From Enterococcus_D entomosocium (GTDB lineage Bacteria; Bacillota; Bacilli; Lactobacillales; Enterococcaceae), in NCBI RefSeq assembly GCF_030441895.1, contig NZ_JARJAS010000005.1: DNA of 64,000 nt. One strand, 5' to 3'. Below are positions 9,240 through 18,147 of the stretch, in pieces. Under the pieces are notes generated by a model. That model searched no databases, was not told where the DNA came from, and saw only the letters and a program-made list of their open reading frames with translations. The position numbers and the translations under genes were made by a program. The first letter of the stretch is position 1. Every line of letters starts with the position of its first letter.

Positions 9240-10217
9240 TTAAAAGTTCACGATTTCTTTCACTTTGTCTTCGATGTCTTTTGCATTTGGCAACCAAATG
9301 TTTTCAGCTTGACCGAATGGGAAGATCGTATCTGGTGCAGACACGCGTCCGATTGGAGCTTCTAGTGATAGAACCGCACGTTCAGAAATTTCAGAAACGA
9401 CTTGAGCGCCAACACCTGCTTGTTTTTGTGCTTCTTGAACGACAACCACACGACCAGTTTTTTCAACTGATTTGATGATCGTTTCAACATCAAGAGGAGC
9501 AACTGTACGCAAGTCGATAATTTCAGCGTTGATGTTTTCTTTCGCTAAGTTGTCAGCAGCTTTGATTGCTTCACGAACCATTGCACCATAAGTGATGATT
9601 GAAACATCAGAACCTTCACGAGTTACTGCTGCTTTGTCTAAAGGAACTTCGTATGCTTCTTCTGGCACTTCTTCACGGAATGAACGGTAAAGTTTCATGT
9701 GCTCTAAGAAAACAACTGGGTCATTGCTGCGGATAGAAGCAATCAATAATCCTTTTGCATCATATGGGTTTGATGGAATAACGACACGGATACCAGGTGA
9801 TTGAGCGATCAATCCTTCCAAGTTATCTGAGTGCAATTCTGGTGTGTGCACACCGCCACCAAATGGTGAACGAATAGTGATTGGTAAATTACGTGTACCA
9901 CCCATACGGTAACGAGTACGCGCCATTTGACCAACGATTTCGTCAAATGTTTCAAATACGAAACCAAAGAATTGGATTTCTGGAACTGGACGGAAACCTT
10001 CTAATGCTAAACCGAAAGCCAAGCCGCCGATACCAGATTCAGCAAGAGGGGTATCGAAGACACGATCTTCGCCGAATTTTTCTTGTAAACCTTCTGTTGC
10101 ACGGAAAACCCCGCCGTTTTTACCGACATCTTCACCAAAGACTAAAATCTCTTTGTCATTTTCCATTTCAACAGCTAAGGCATCTGTAATTGCTTGAATC
10201 ATTGTTTTTTGTGCCAT
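9240..10217 (-). CDS. pdhB: Pyruvate dehydrogenase E1 component, beta subunit
   Basis: 325 residues. Forms the alpha2beta2 E1 enzyme with PdhA and uses thiamine diphosphate to decarboxylate pyruvate. GEDVGKNGGVFRAT near residues 28-41 with the conserved Glu that activates the cofactor, and RSPFGGGVHTPELHSDNLE near 114-132, are family signatures. It lies 2 bp after pdhA and 25 bp before pdhC in one operon. Confidence 0.96.
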   Translation of the reverse strand: MAQKTMIQAITDALAVEMENDKEILVFGEDVGKNGGVFRATEGLQEKFGEDRVFDTPLAESGIGGLAFGLALEGFRPVPEIQFFGFVFETFDEIVGQMARTRYRMGGTRNLPITIRSPFGGGVHTPELHSDNLEGLIAQSPGIRVVIPSNPYDAKGLLIASIRSNDPVVFLEHMKLYRSFREEVPEEAYEVPLDKAAVTREGSDVSIITYGAMVREAIKAADNLAKENINAEIIDLRTVAPLDVETIIKSVEKTGRVVVVQEAQKQAGVGAQVVSEISERAVLSLEAPIGRVSAPDTIFPFGQAENIWLPNAKDIEDKVKEIVNF

Positions 10218-10219
10218 GA

Positions 10220-11329
10220 CTATTTCGACTCCTTCGCTTCGTAAGTTGCAATTTGTTCTTTAATGTTTTGTGGTTGTACTTCAAACATGTTTTTCAAGAA
10301 ATCTGAAACTTTTTGTTTTGGCACGCGGTCCGCTTCAGCGATCGCTGCTTTGATTTCTTCTTTTGTTTGTTCAATGACTTGTTCTTCTTTTTCTTCAGAC
10401 CAAAGTCCTTTTTCAGTTAGGTAAGTACGGAAACGTACCAATGGATCTTTTTGTTGCCATTCGCTGTCCATGTCTTTTGAACGGTAACGGGTTGGATCAT
10501 CACCAGACAATGTATGTGGACCGTAACGGTAAGTCAAGGTTTCAATCAATACAGGACCGTTGCCGTTTGCTGCCCATTCACGAGCTGCTTTAGAAACATA
10601 GTACACTGCCAATGGATCCATACCGTCAACTTGGATACCAGGGATCCCAGCTGCTGCAGCTTTTTGTGCCAATGTTGGTGCCGCACTTTGTACTTCACGA
10701 GGTGTAGAGATCGCAAAACCATTGTTTTGGATATAGAATACAGCGTTTGCATGGTAAGCCCCTGCAAAGTTGATTGCTTCATAGAAGTCCCCTTGTGAAG
10801 AACCGCCATCACCTGTATAAGTGAATACAACATTTTTCTTATTGCGTTTTTTCAATCCTAAAGCAACGCCGGCTGCTTGGACGTATTGTGCACCGATAAT
10901 GATTTGTGGTGGCAATGCTTTTAAATCTTCTGGATAAAGGTTCCCAGCAACGTGGCCACGTGACCATAAGAACGCTTCTTTCAATGGCAGACCGTGTTGG
11001 ATCAATTGTGGTACATCACGGTAACCAGGTAATAAAACGTCTTCTTTTTCAAAAGCAAATTGACTTGCTAATTGGCTTGCTTCTTGTCCAGCAGTTGGCG
11101 CGAAGAAACCTAGACGACCTTGACGGTTTAACGCAGTTGAGCGTTGGTCTAATACACGAGACCATACCATACGAGTCATCAATTCAACTAATTCGTCGTC
11201 ACTTAAATCTGGTACTAACTCTTGATTTACAATTTTCCCGTCTTTGTCCAAAGCTTGGTAAGTTGGAAAATCCGCATTGACTTGCTCCAAAATCGCTTGG
11301 AAATCAAGTGCTTTTTGTTTTTTTGCCAT
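10220..11329 (-). CDS. pdhA: Pyruvate dehydrogenase E1 component, alpha subunit
   Basis: 369 residues. The thiamine diphosphate motif GDGGSSQGDFYEAINFA is near residues 168-184 and ends in the usual NN (FYIQNN). The phosphorylation-loop region YRYGPHTLSGDDPTRYR is near residue 267. First gene of pdhABCD; the operon links glycolysis to acetyl-CoA. A sigma-A-like promoter is visible about 90-120 bp upstream of the start. Confidence 0.96.
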   Translation of the reverse strand: MAKKQKALDFQAILEQVNADFPTYQALDKDGKIVNQELVPDLSDDELVELMTRMVWSRVLDQRSTALNRQGRLGFFAPTAGQEASQLASQFAFEKEDVLLPGYRDVPQLIQHGLPLKEAFLWSRGHVAGNLYPEDLKALPPQIIIGAQYVQAAGVALGLKKRNKKNVVFTYTGDGGSSQGDFYEAINFAGAYHANAVFYIQNNGFAISTPREVQSAAPTLAQKAAAAGIPGIQVDGMDPLAVYYVSKAAREWAANGNGPVLIETLTYRYGPHTLSGDDPTRYRSKDMDSEWQQKDPLVRFRTYLTEKGLWSEEKEEQVIEQTKEEIKAAIAEADRVPKQKVSDFLKNMFEVQPQNIKEQIATYEAKESK

Positions 11330-11419
11330 CTTGACACACTTTCCTCTCTGATATAAAAATTCACTTTCGTATGTAACAGGGTTTAAATCTGTACTATCGA
11401 AATTTCATTTACTCTTATA

Positions 11420-11448
11420 AATTATCATTTAACTTCGAAAATGACAAG
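11420..11448 (-). promoter_or_regulatory. Candidate sigma-A promoter of the pdh operon
   Basis: Read leftward: TTGTCA (11443-11448), 17 bp, TAATTT (11420-11425). It is the best match in the 11330-11714 intergenic stretch, which otherwise shows no gene. Confidence 0.5.
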
Positions 11449-11714
11449 TGAAAAGGGTATTTTTTTTAATAAAAGAATTCCCACTGTAGCAACTCTTAAG
11501 AAAACATTAGTGAAATTAATCACATTAAAGCAATCGCTTTCTTCAATTTTTTCTTTTCAGATTCTTTTTTTTATTTAAGAATAGTACAGCATCCACCATT
11601 CCGCTAAACAGATTTATCATTAACCTCCTTTTATCACTTGTGAAGGATTCGACTTGAATCAAAGAGAAATTTCTTAATATGAGAAAAAAATAATACAGAG
11701 AACGGATAAAAAGA

Positions 11715-11760
11715 AACAGATCGGCGATTCTCCCCCTGTTAGGAAGAACGCCGACCTGTT
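11715..11760. terminator. Terminator after mgtA, possibly bidirectional
   Basis: AACAGATCGGCG and CGCCGACCTGTT form a long stem around a 21-base loop with T-rich flanks on both strands, 3 bp after the mgtA stop. Confidence 0.75.
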
Positions 11761-11763
11761 TTT

Positions 11764-14355
11764 TTAAATCCATTCTCTCGTGACATGAATGTAAATGCGT
11801 TTCGCAAACTCAACTGTTACTAAATAAGCTAGATTGATACCGACATACCATGGCCAGTAACTTGATGGCAGTGCTGCAAAATCAAAGACGGTATGCAATG
11901 GCGTCAAGATGACCAAGAAGCCAACTGCAATCGCTAGAACACTTGAAATCAAAACTGCAGGTGATGCGATACTTTTGATAAATGGTAATTTTCTCGTTCT
12001 GATCATGTGAACGACTAAGGTTTGTGTCGTCAAGCCAATCATAAACCATCCTGCTTGGAACAAGGCTTGCTCTTGGATGGTATTTGCACTAAAGACATGC
12101 CACATCATAAAGAAAGTCAAAATATCGAAGATGCTGCTGACAGGTCCAATGCCGACGGTAAACTTCAATAGTCCACCCACTTGCCATTTAACTGGTTTTT
12201 CTAACTCTTCTTTATCTACGTTGTCCCATGGGATCGTCAATTGGGCCATATCGTACACCAAGTTTTGAACCAACAGTTGAATGGACAACATTGGTAAGAA
12301 AGGTAAAAAGGCACTAGCAACTAAGATCGAGAACACATTCCCGAAATTCGAACTCAAAGTCATTTTGATGTACTTCATCATATTGGTAAATACTTTGCGG
12401 CCTTCGATGACCCCTTTATCAAGGACATTCAAACTTTTTTCTAATAAAATGATCGAGCTGGCATCTTTGGTGATATCTGCTGCGGTATCAACCGAGATAC
12501 CAACATCTGCTGTACGTAAAGCAGGCGCGTCGTTGATGCCATCTCCCATAAAGCCGACCGTATGGCCTGCCGCTTGAATGGTTTCAATGATTCGGGATTT
12601 TTGCATTGGATTTAATTTTGCAAACAGATTAGTTTTTGCAGCTTTCTCTGCTAACTCTTCATCTGACAGATGATCTATATCGGTTCCTAACAAGTATTCA
12701 TCTGCATCAATACCAACATCTCGACAAACTTTTTGTGCAACGATCGCATTATCTCCCGTTAACACTTTGACATTGATGCCATGACCGTGTAAAGAAGCAA
12801 TCGCTGTTTTTGCTGTTTCTTTTGCTGGATCTAAGAAGCCCATAAAGCCAATCATGATCATATCTTGTTCATCTTCTACAGAATAAACGGCATCTGCGTG
12901 GGCATCTCGTTTTACAGCAACAGTCAATACGCGCATTCCTTGTTTGTTCAAGCGCAAATTCACTTGACGCAATTGTTTTCTCAATTGAGGAGTCAATTCC
13001 ATCACTTTGCCATCAACTTCTACGTACTTGCAGACTTGTTCCATTTCCTCGGCGGCACCTTTAGTGACCATCAGTTGATGACCATCTGCATTGACAACAA
13101 CCGTCAAGCGGCGACGTGAGAAGTCAAACGGAATCTCATCGATTTTTGTCACATCGTTAAATGGCGCTGCCAAGCCTTCTTCTTCATAGTAGTTTAAGAC
13201 AGCAATATCCATCAGGTTTTTCCACCCTGTTTGATAGTAAGAATTTAAATACGTCATATCAAGGACTTGTTTATCTTCTACGCCAAATGGGTTTAAATGC
13301 TGTACCAGTACAACACGATCTTCGGTGATCGTACCCGTTTTATCGGTACATAGTACATCCATTGCACCTAAGTTTTGAATCGAAGGCAATTCTTTGACGA
13401 TCACTTTTTCTTTTGATAAAGAGATCGCCCCTTTGGCTAAGTTACTGGTGACGATCATTGGTAGCATTTCTGGCGTCAAACCAACTGCTACTGCAATCGC
13501 GAAGAACAACGCTTCGCCCCAATCACCCTTGGTCAAACCATTGATCAGTAAAACGATTGGGAAAAGAACCATGACCATTCGCAACAATAGCTTGCTGACT
13601 TTTGTTAAGCCATCTTCAAAGGTTGTTTTACCCCGTTTCGTCGTCGCATTTTTGGCAATATCACCGAAGAAAGTACTTTGACCGGTTTTCAAAATAATGG
13701 CTTTTCCTTGACCACTTAAGACATCGGTACCCATGAAAACAAGATCTTGCATATCTAGTGCAGAAATTTGTTCATCGCTTTCTTTGATCCCAGCATCGAC
13801 AAATTTTTCAACTGGCATTGATTCGCCTGTTAATGAAGATTGATTGATAAATAAATCTTTGGTCCAAATCAAGATCGCATCCGCAGGAATCATATCGCCG
13901 GTTGCTAAGGTGACGATGTCTCCTGGAACGACTTCATCCATTGGAATTTCTCTCGTGATTCCATCTCGAGTGACGGAACAAGTATTTTCAATAAGTTCTT
14001 TTAACGCTAAGCTTGCTTTTTGGGAACGGTATTCTTGGACGAAAGTAATCATGACACTGGCTAAAATCATGATTCCCATCACGATCACTGCTTCAATATC
14101 GCCTGTTACAAAAGAAATAACCATTAATAATGCCAAAACTAACACAAAAGGATCTTTGAAAGCACCTAGGATCATCAACCAAGCAGGTGTTGGTTTTTGC
14201 GCATCTACTTTGTTTGGACCATACTCTGCCAAACGTTCTGCAGCATCTTCTTCCGATAACCCTTGGAAGGATGTCCGCATTTCCATCAGCAGTTCTCTTT
14301 CGGTCAATTTTGCCAGTAATTTTAGTTCTTGATCTTTCGATAGTTTTTTTAACAT
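11764..14355 (-). CDS. mgtA: Magnesium-translocating P-type ATPase
   Basis: 863 residues, typical for P3B ATPases that import Mg2+ into the cytoplasm. The phosphorylation site CTDKTGTIT is near residue 338, the TGES actuator motif near 178, and the hinge GDGINDAPALRTADVGIS near 618-635. The expected hydrophobic membrane segments are present, including four to six after residue 690. Control by an M-box riboswitch upstream supports magnesium as the substrate. Confidence 0.95.
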   Translation of the reverse strand: MLKKLSKDQELKLLAKLTERELLMEMRTSFQGLSEEDAAERLAEYGPNKVDAQKPTPAWLMILGAFKDPFVLVLALLMVISFVTGDIEAVIVMGIMILASVMITFVQEYRSQKASLALKELIENTCSVTRDGITREIPMDEVVPGDIVTLATGDMIPADAILIWTKDLFINQSSLTGESMPVEKFVDAGIKESDEQISALDMQDLVFMGTDVLSGQGKAIILKTGQSTFFGDIAKNATTKRGKTTFEDGLTKVSKLLLRMVMVLFPIVLLINGLTKGDWGEALFFAIAVAVGLTPEMLPMIVTSNLAKGAISLSKEKVIVKELPSIQNLGAMDVLCTDKTGTITEDRVVLVQHLNPFGVEDKQVLDMTYLNSYYQTGWKNLMDIAVLNYYEEEGLAAPFNDVTKIDEIPFDFSRRRLTVVVNADGHQLMVTKGAAEEMEQVCKYVEVDGKVMELTPQLRKQLRQVNLRLNKQGMRVLTVAVKRDAHADAVYSVEDEQDMIMIGFMGFLDPAKETAKTAIASLHGHGINVKVLTGDNAIVAQKVCRDVGIDADEYLLGTDIDHLSDEELAEKAAKTNLFAKLNPMQKSRIIETIQAAGHTVGFMGDGINDAPALRTADVGISVDTAADITKDASSIILLEKSLNVLDKGVIEGRKVFTNMMKYIKMTLSSNFGNVFSILVASAFLPFLPMLSIQLLVQNLVYDMAQLTIPWDNVDKEELEKPVKWQVGGLLKFTVGIGPVSSIFDILTFFMMWHVFSANTIQEQALFQAGWFMIGLTTQTLVVHMIRTRKLPFIKSIASPAVLISSVLAIAVGFLVILTPLHTVFDFAALPSSYWPWYVGINLAYLVTVEFAKRIYIHVTREWI

Positions 14356-14505
14356 CTTTTTTTCCTCCTAGCACTTAGGAGTTGCTTACGCCACCCCTAG
14401 CGATTCGATAATTACTCCGCTGTTTCATCTGGGGACTGGGGTATTCCATGTGAATCTTCCTTTCTTTTTATTAGGTAAGTCACTGTGGAACATGCGTAAA
14501 AGACA

Positions 14506-14703
14506 CAAAAAAACGCACGCTCCCAATAAGCATGCGTAAAAAACTCATGATCATTGTAGAGCTTTAGCACTATAGGGCGTAGATAGCAAATCTGCTATCA
14601 GCTACTTTGGGTTTAACCTTCACGATTAGACCTGTCCTACCAACTAAGTATCTCTCGATACTTTTGCGGCAGCAGCTTGTGTCCATATAGGAGCCTCACC
14701 TAA
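14506..14703 (-). promoter_or_regulatory. M-box (ykoK-type) Mg2+ riboswitch with terminator
   Basis: Read leftward, the leader starts with TTAGGTGAGGCTCC, followed by ATGGACACAAGCTGCTGCC, GGTAGGACAGGTCTAATCG and GGTTAAACCCAAAGTAGC, the conserved M-box blocks in the right order. It ends in a terminator (ACGCATGC / GCGTGCGT, 14513-14537) followed by a T run at 14506-14512. High Mg2+ is expected to stabilise the aptamer and allow termination, switching off mgtA. Confidence 0.93.
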
Positions 14704-14758
14704 CAATTATTTAAATTCATAACATTCCAACTAAAAGTACTCTCCCTTAGTTGCTTAC

Positions 14759-14787
14759 AGCATAACTGCTATAACACTGTTTGTCAA
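14759..14787 (-). promoter_or_regulatory. Sigma-A promoter of the M-box/mgtA transcript
   Basis: Read leftward: a perfect TTGACA at 14782-14787, 17 bp, and TATGCT at 14759-14764, about 50 bp before the M-box. Its spacer holds TAACTGCTATAA, a word also found inside the phage at 15022-15033, so the promoter lies at or on the host-phage junction. Confidence 0.75.
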
Positions 14788-14871
14788 CAGTAAATGCAAA
14801 GAAAAATTTCCGCAATACCATCATGAAGTTCAGCTTTTGCTACTTATAGCAGTTTCATATAAATAACAGTT

Positions 14872-15039
14872 TTAATCTTCTTCATCTGCCATTGCTGCTA
14901 AAACATTAGCTAACTGTCTAGCTTCTGCAAGGGTCAAGTCAACTGAATTGAATGCGCTGATCATAACTGTATCTTGACTGCGTGTAACATCAATTGAATC
15001 TCCATGGCTATCATCAAGTCTATAACTGCTATAAATCAT
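14872..15039 (-). CDS. Small phage protein, unknown
   Basis: 55 residues, starting MIYSSYRLDDSHGD and ending AAMADEED. The start codon overlaps the stop of the preceding gene (ATGA). Charged and probably helical at its C-terminal half. It is the last gene of the leftward phage operon and the phage gene nearest the chromosome. No recognised domain. Confidence 0.6.
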   Translation of the reverse strand: MIYSSYRLDDSHGDSIDVTRSQDTVMISAFNSVDLTLAEARQLANVLAAMADEED

Positions 15040-15416
15040 GCGTCCACCTCTTCCACTGGAACCTTAAATGTTTCAAACTTTTTCAATGCTGGGTTACTTT
15101 CAATTTCTTCTGCAGTGAAGCGTGTTTGATGTCCGCACCATTCACGTTTATCATCTAAGTTGATGCTGCCGTCTGCGGTAACTAAGTTGATGAAAGCGTG
15201 GGCATCTCCTTCAATCAGATGTAAGTAAAACAACTGTGGCTCTAGCGCTCTGTTCAAAGCATCCCGCAATTCAGTTAAGTTATCTTCAGTGAGGCATGCT
15301 GAAATGCTCTTTTGATACAAGGAATCAACCACTTTCAAATAAAAACTGCCTGTTGAATCTTGCAAAATCTTCAGCTCTCTATGCCACGGTGTCACACTGC
15401 TAGTAATTTCTTTCAT
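15036..15416 (-). CDS. Hypothetical phage protein
   Basis: 126 residues, soluble and acidic, with a conserved-looking HREL and a C-terminal KVPVEEVDA. The start overlaps the HNH gene stop by 4 bp, so translational coupling is likely. I do not recognise a family. Confidence 0.65.
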   Translation of the reverse strand: MKEITSSVTPWHRELKILQDSTGSFYLKVVDSLYQKSISACLTEDNLTELRDALNRALEPQLFYLHLIEGDAHAFINLVTADGSINLDDKREWCGHQTRFTAEEIESNPALKKFETFKVPVEEVDA

Positions 15417-16174
15417 AACTGTTTCCTCCTGTAATATTCTTCATCATATTTCTGTTTGTACTGCTCTAACGTCAATCCAAGTTCCTCTGCTTTAACAGCA
15501 AGCACTTGAAGCATTTTCTCTTTAAACTCAGCAATAGTAAGATTCACTGACTCTGGCAACAGGTAGTCCAGTCTTTCCTGCTCCATATCTTCAATCCAGT
15601 CAAAAACATTGCTACTGCTCTTACTTGTATTCAAGCTTCCGTAAAGCCACATCAAGTTGCCTTTACTGTTGCCCCAGTTCCCAACAGCTAACGGCATTAC
15701 ATGATCCAGCTCTATCCCTTCTTTAACATCTGTAATTGCGCATGCCTTATCAGCAGATATTTTTGCAATATAGTCAGGATCATCAGGAAGACAATGCTTT
15801 AATGACTCTTGCCGCTTAATGCTGTGCTTACTCATATAAGCTGCAATTTTATCTGGATTTCTCTGATACCATCTGCGAGAGTCTTCAAGCACCCTTCCCC
15901 TGTTTTTAATCAGGTAGGAGCGGTAATACTTTGGATTGGCTTCCCTAAATTTCTTGCCAACTTCTGCTCTGCAATACTTACAAGTAAACGTTCTGTTAAA
16001 CAGATTGTACTTATCCTTATAGAATTCATCTAGCGTGTACATATTGCCACAGCTATTACAGTCCTTAGCAATGACTGACTGTTCTTCATTCATAAGTACT
16101 GAATGTTTTGTAAGAGTGGCAACATATACGTGCTTGTTTAATTCTGGCACAATAGCAGTAGCAACTACTTTCAT
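15413..16174 (-). CDS. HNH endonuclease, probably homing type
   Basis: 253 residues. Two CxxC pairs near residues 39-42 and 63-66 form a zinc-ribbon-like site. The HNH motif follows: ELDHVMPLAVGNWGNSKGNLMWLYGSLN with the DH pair near residue 157, the central N and a final NxxK (NTSK). Similar free-standing HNH enzymes are found between phage genes as mobile elements; others act in packaging. Its place among methyltransferase and small genes, far from terminase, favours the homing type. Start at ATG 16174; an internal ATG at MNEEQSV is possible. Confidence 0.8.
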   Translation of the reverse strand: MKVVATAIVPELNKHVYVATLTKHSVLMNEEQSVIAKDCNSCGNMYTLDEFYKDKYNLFNRTFTCKYCRAEVGKKFREANPKYYRSYLIKNRGRVLEDSRRWYQRNPDKIAAYMSKHSIKRQESLKHCLPDDPDYIAKISADKACAITDVKEGIELDHVMPLAVGNWGNSKGNLMWLYGSLNTSKSSSNVFDWIEDMEQERLDYLLPESVNLTIAEFKEKMLQVLAVKAEELGLTLEQYKQKYDEEYYRRKQL

Positions 16175-16226
16175 TACCTGACTGATGTGCTTTAATTCTA
16201 CTGGATATTCAAAGCTGACTTTCTGC

Positions 16227-16589
16227 TCAACTGTTAACTTTATAGGTAACAGTCCTTACCTGTAAGCCAACTTTATTTGCAATTTCAAGGAAGTCCTTCA
16301 GCAGTATTTCTCCCATTGGATTTGCTGCCTGAAGTGTCTGCAAGTACTCAATACTCTGGCAAAGCACTTCAAATGCTGAAATATCAGAATTGTAGTACTG
16401 AAATAGCTGTAACAGCACAGGGGCAATGTAGCCATAGCACATAGGACTAACTGCGCCATCTTCTCTATCCTGCGTGACCTTCAACATAGCCTTCTCATAG
16501 GAAGTAAACTGCTTTTCAAGTGCAATGCTGATCCTAAAGTTTGTCCAAGTATTGCACTTACTGTCAATACTATAATACTTAGAAATCAA
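16227..16589 (-). CDS. Hypothetical phage protein
   Basis: 120 residues, helical, no recognised domain. It overlaps the upstream gene by 11 bp, a sign of coupled translation within the leftward operon. Confidence 0.6.
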   Translation of the reverse strand: MISKYYSIDSKCNTWTNFRISIALEKQFTSYEKAMLKVTQDREDGAVSPMCYGYIAPVLLQLFQYYNSDISAFEVLCQSIEYLQTLQAANPMGEILLKDFLEIANKVGLQVRTVTYKVNS

Positions 16590-16989
16590 CTTGGTTCACT
16601 CTCCTTGTTGGCTTGGCAATATTGAACAGGTTATCCACTCTGACAACATCCATCAATTCTTCACGCATTGAAATTTCCTTTGTCTTACGCTTTACTAATT
16701 GCCGAGGACTGAGGAAGCCATTCTCCTGATCCATAGTCTTTGAACGGCTAGGTGCTTTGATAAAGTCCTGCATTAAGTAATTGGACAGATAATACAGGCA
16801 GACTGTATTCATATGTTCCCCAAAATATTCAAAGAAACGCTCAGTTACTTCTTCAACAGCTTCAAGTCTCTCTTGTGTACAAGGCAATTGACCTACTGAC
16901 AATTTCATAACTTCTTCCTTCATGTATTCACTGAAGTCTAAGTTGGCTTGTCTGATTTCATCCTGTCTGTAACTACTGAAATCAAACAT
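16579..16989 (-). CDS. Hypothetical phage protein
   Basis: 136 residues from ATG 16989, which overlaps the stop of the sigma-region-4-like gene (ATGTTTGA) and follows GGAAGAGG; a longer in-frame reading lies inside that gene and is rejected. Rich in Glu, Arg and Phe, predicted helical. Its coupling to a sigma-like HTH protein suggests a regulatory partner, but that is inference only. Confidence 0.6.
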   Translation of the reverse strand: MFDFSSYRQDEIRQANLDFSEYMKEEVMKLSVGQLPCTQERLEAVEEVTERFFEYFGEHMNTVCLYYLSNYLMQDFIKAPSRSKTMDQENGFLSPRQLVKRKTKEISMREELMDVVRVDNLFNIAKPTRRVNQVDF

Positions 16990-17302
16990 TTGATTCCTCT
17001 TCCCACTGCTCCAAGACAGCTTGTAACTTTTGTTTACTTCTGCTCTCAATCTTTGCTACAGTGGCACGCTGCATATTTAATAGTGACGCTGTTTCTTGTT
17101 GCGTTAAACCAACTGCCCATCTGTAGTAAAGTATCTTCATGTGCTGCTCTGAAATCTTTGCTGCTTTAATTGCCAAACCTGCATCAATAACTGTTTCTAC
17201 AAAAGAAAAATGACCAGTATCTGCTGCTTTATTGATATAACTGTCAGCATTTATAACTGCTGCAATTATTTCTTCAACTGAATAACAGGTAGATACTGCC
17301 AT
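16982..17302 (-). CDS. Sigma-70 region-4-like HTH protein
   Basis: 106 residues. The C-terminal half has the layout of sigma region 4: ISEQHMKILYYRWAVGL, then TQQETASLLNMQRATVAKIE, then SRSKQKLQAVLEQW. The first helix pair, the recognition helix and the basic tail are clear. There is no region 2, so alone it cannot be a complete sigma factor. It may be an ArpU-like late regulator or the second half of a two-part sigma. It is encoded in the unit behind one of the four phage-type promoters. Confidence 0.65.
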   Translation of the reverse strand: MAVSTCYSVEEIIAAVINADSYINKAADTGHFSFVETVIDAGLAIKAAKISEQHMKILYYRWAVGLTQQETASLLNMQRATVAKIESRSKQKLQAVLEQWEEESNV

Positions 17303-17311
17303 GTATCTCTG

Positions 17312-17602
17312 TTACCCGCCAATTACCAGTTCTACTTTATTTGCTGGGATGTGCGTGACTTCCGCTGTGCTGTTAGCCGCAAGTCTGCCAATATGGGAGG
17401 ATAGTCTACTGCCAGTTGGCAGCCCTTCAGATGTCCGCAGATTTCCAGTCTCTAAATTTGTTAGCACATCACACAAATGATAGTTACTATGCTTTCCTAC
17501 AAGGTAATAGCGTGTGGTATCTTCATTAACTACCTTTAAAATATCCCCACGCTCCACAACTGGATCATGAACTGGTGTTTCTATATTATCTGTAATTTTC
17601 AT
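17312..17602 (-). CDS. Hypothetical phage protein
   Basis: 96 residues, beta-rich with VERGDILKVVNEDTTRYYLVG near the N-terminus, similar to small SH3-like phage proteins. It starts after ACAGGAGGAAACAGT and overlaps the kinase stop codon. Function unknown. Confidence 0.6.
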   Translation of the reverse strand: MKITDNIETPVHDPVVERGDILKVVNEDTTRYYLVGKHSNYHLCDVLTNLETGNLRTSEGLPTGSRLSSHIGRLAANSTAEVTHIPANKVELVIGG

Positions 17603-18147
17603 ACTGTTTCCTCCTGTAATATCTGCTGATAAACAGCATTTACTTTTTCCACTAATTCATCCATAGTGCCATTGTTATGAATCTGATAATCAGGAACAAT
17701 GCAGTCAACAGCAAGTTCTGTTGGATGCTGTAATTGACTGTCCTCCCAATTATCTCCTGCATGAAAGGCACGCTGCTTTCTAACTTCTTCATCAGCCACA
17801 ACTTTAATAATCTTAAAGCCATGGTCTTCACAGTATTTGACTTCATTTGGCTGCCGCAAATCTGTAATCAGTTCATTGCAGTAAAGATGCCCAAACTGCC
17901 TTTTTCTGTGTAGTGCCTTGACCCAAACATTTTCATCCAACTGCCTAAGACTCTGCCCAATGACCTGATAATGCTCTCTAGGCTTTCCTATCTTTAAATC
18001 ATCAGAAAAATAATGGTCAATAATATCTGTAATGCCATCAGCAAAGCGGTAGACAGTGAATGATGTTCTCTCTTGTAGAATAGCTGCAACACTGTCTTTA
18101 CCTGACCGCAATCTGCCTGTGACTGCAACTTTAAGTGGTTGCGACAT
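17599..18147 (-). CDS. Deoxynucleoside monophosphate kinase-like P-loop protein
   Basis: 182 residues. Walker A GRLRSGKDS near residues 11-19, then a LID-like basic stretch and a base-binding core like those of T4 gp1-type dNMP kinases and adenylate-kinase relatives. It would raise dNTP pools or handle a modified nucleotide during phage replication. Start overlaps the methyltransferase stop (TAATG). Confidence 0.7.
   Translation of the reverse strand: MSQPLKVAVTGRLRSGKDSVAAILQERTSFTVYRFADGITDIIDHYFSDDLKIGKPREHYQVIGQSLRQLDENVWVKALHRKRQFGHLYCNELITDLRQPNEVKYCEDHGFKIIKVVADEEVRKQRAFHAGDNWEDSQLQHPTELAVDCIVPDYQIHNNGTMDELVEKVNAVYQQILQEETV

Noticed and set aside
11543..11773. A 76-residue leftward frame after mgtA
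   Set aside because: It overlaps the mgtA end and terminator hairpin, and no binding site is seen.
14187..14378. A plus-strand frame at the mgtA 5' end
   Set aside because: Antisense to the well-conserved MgtA N-terminus, without start signals.
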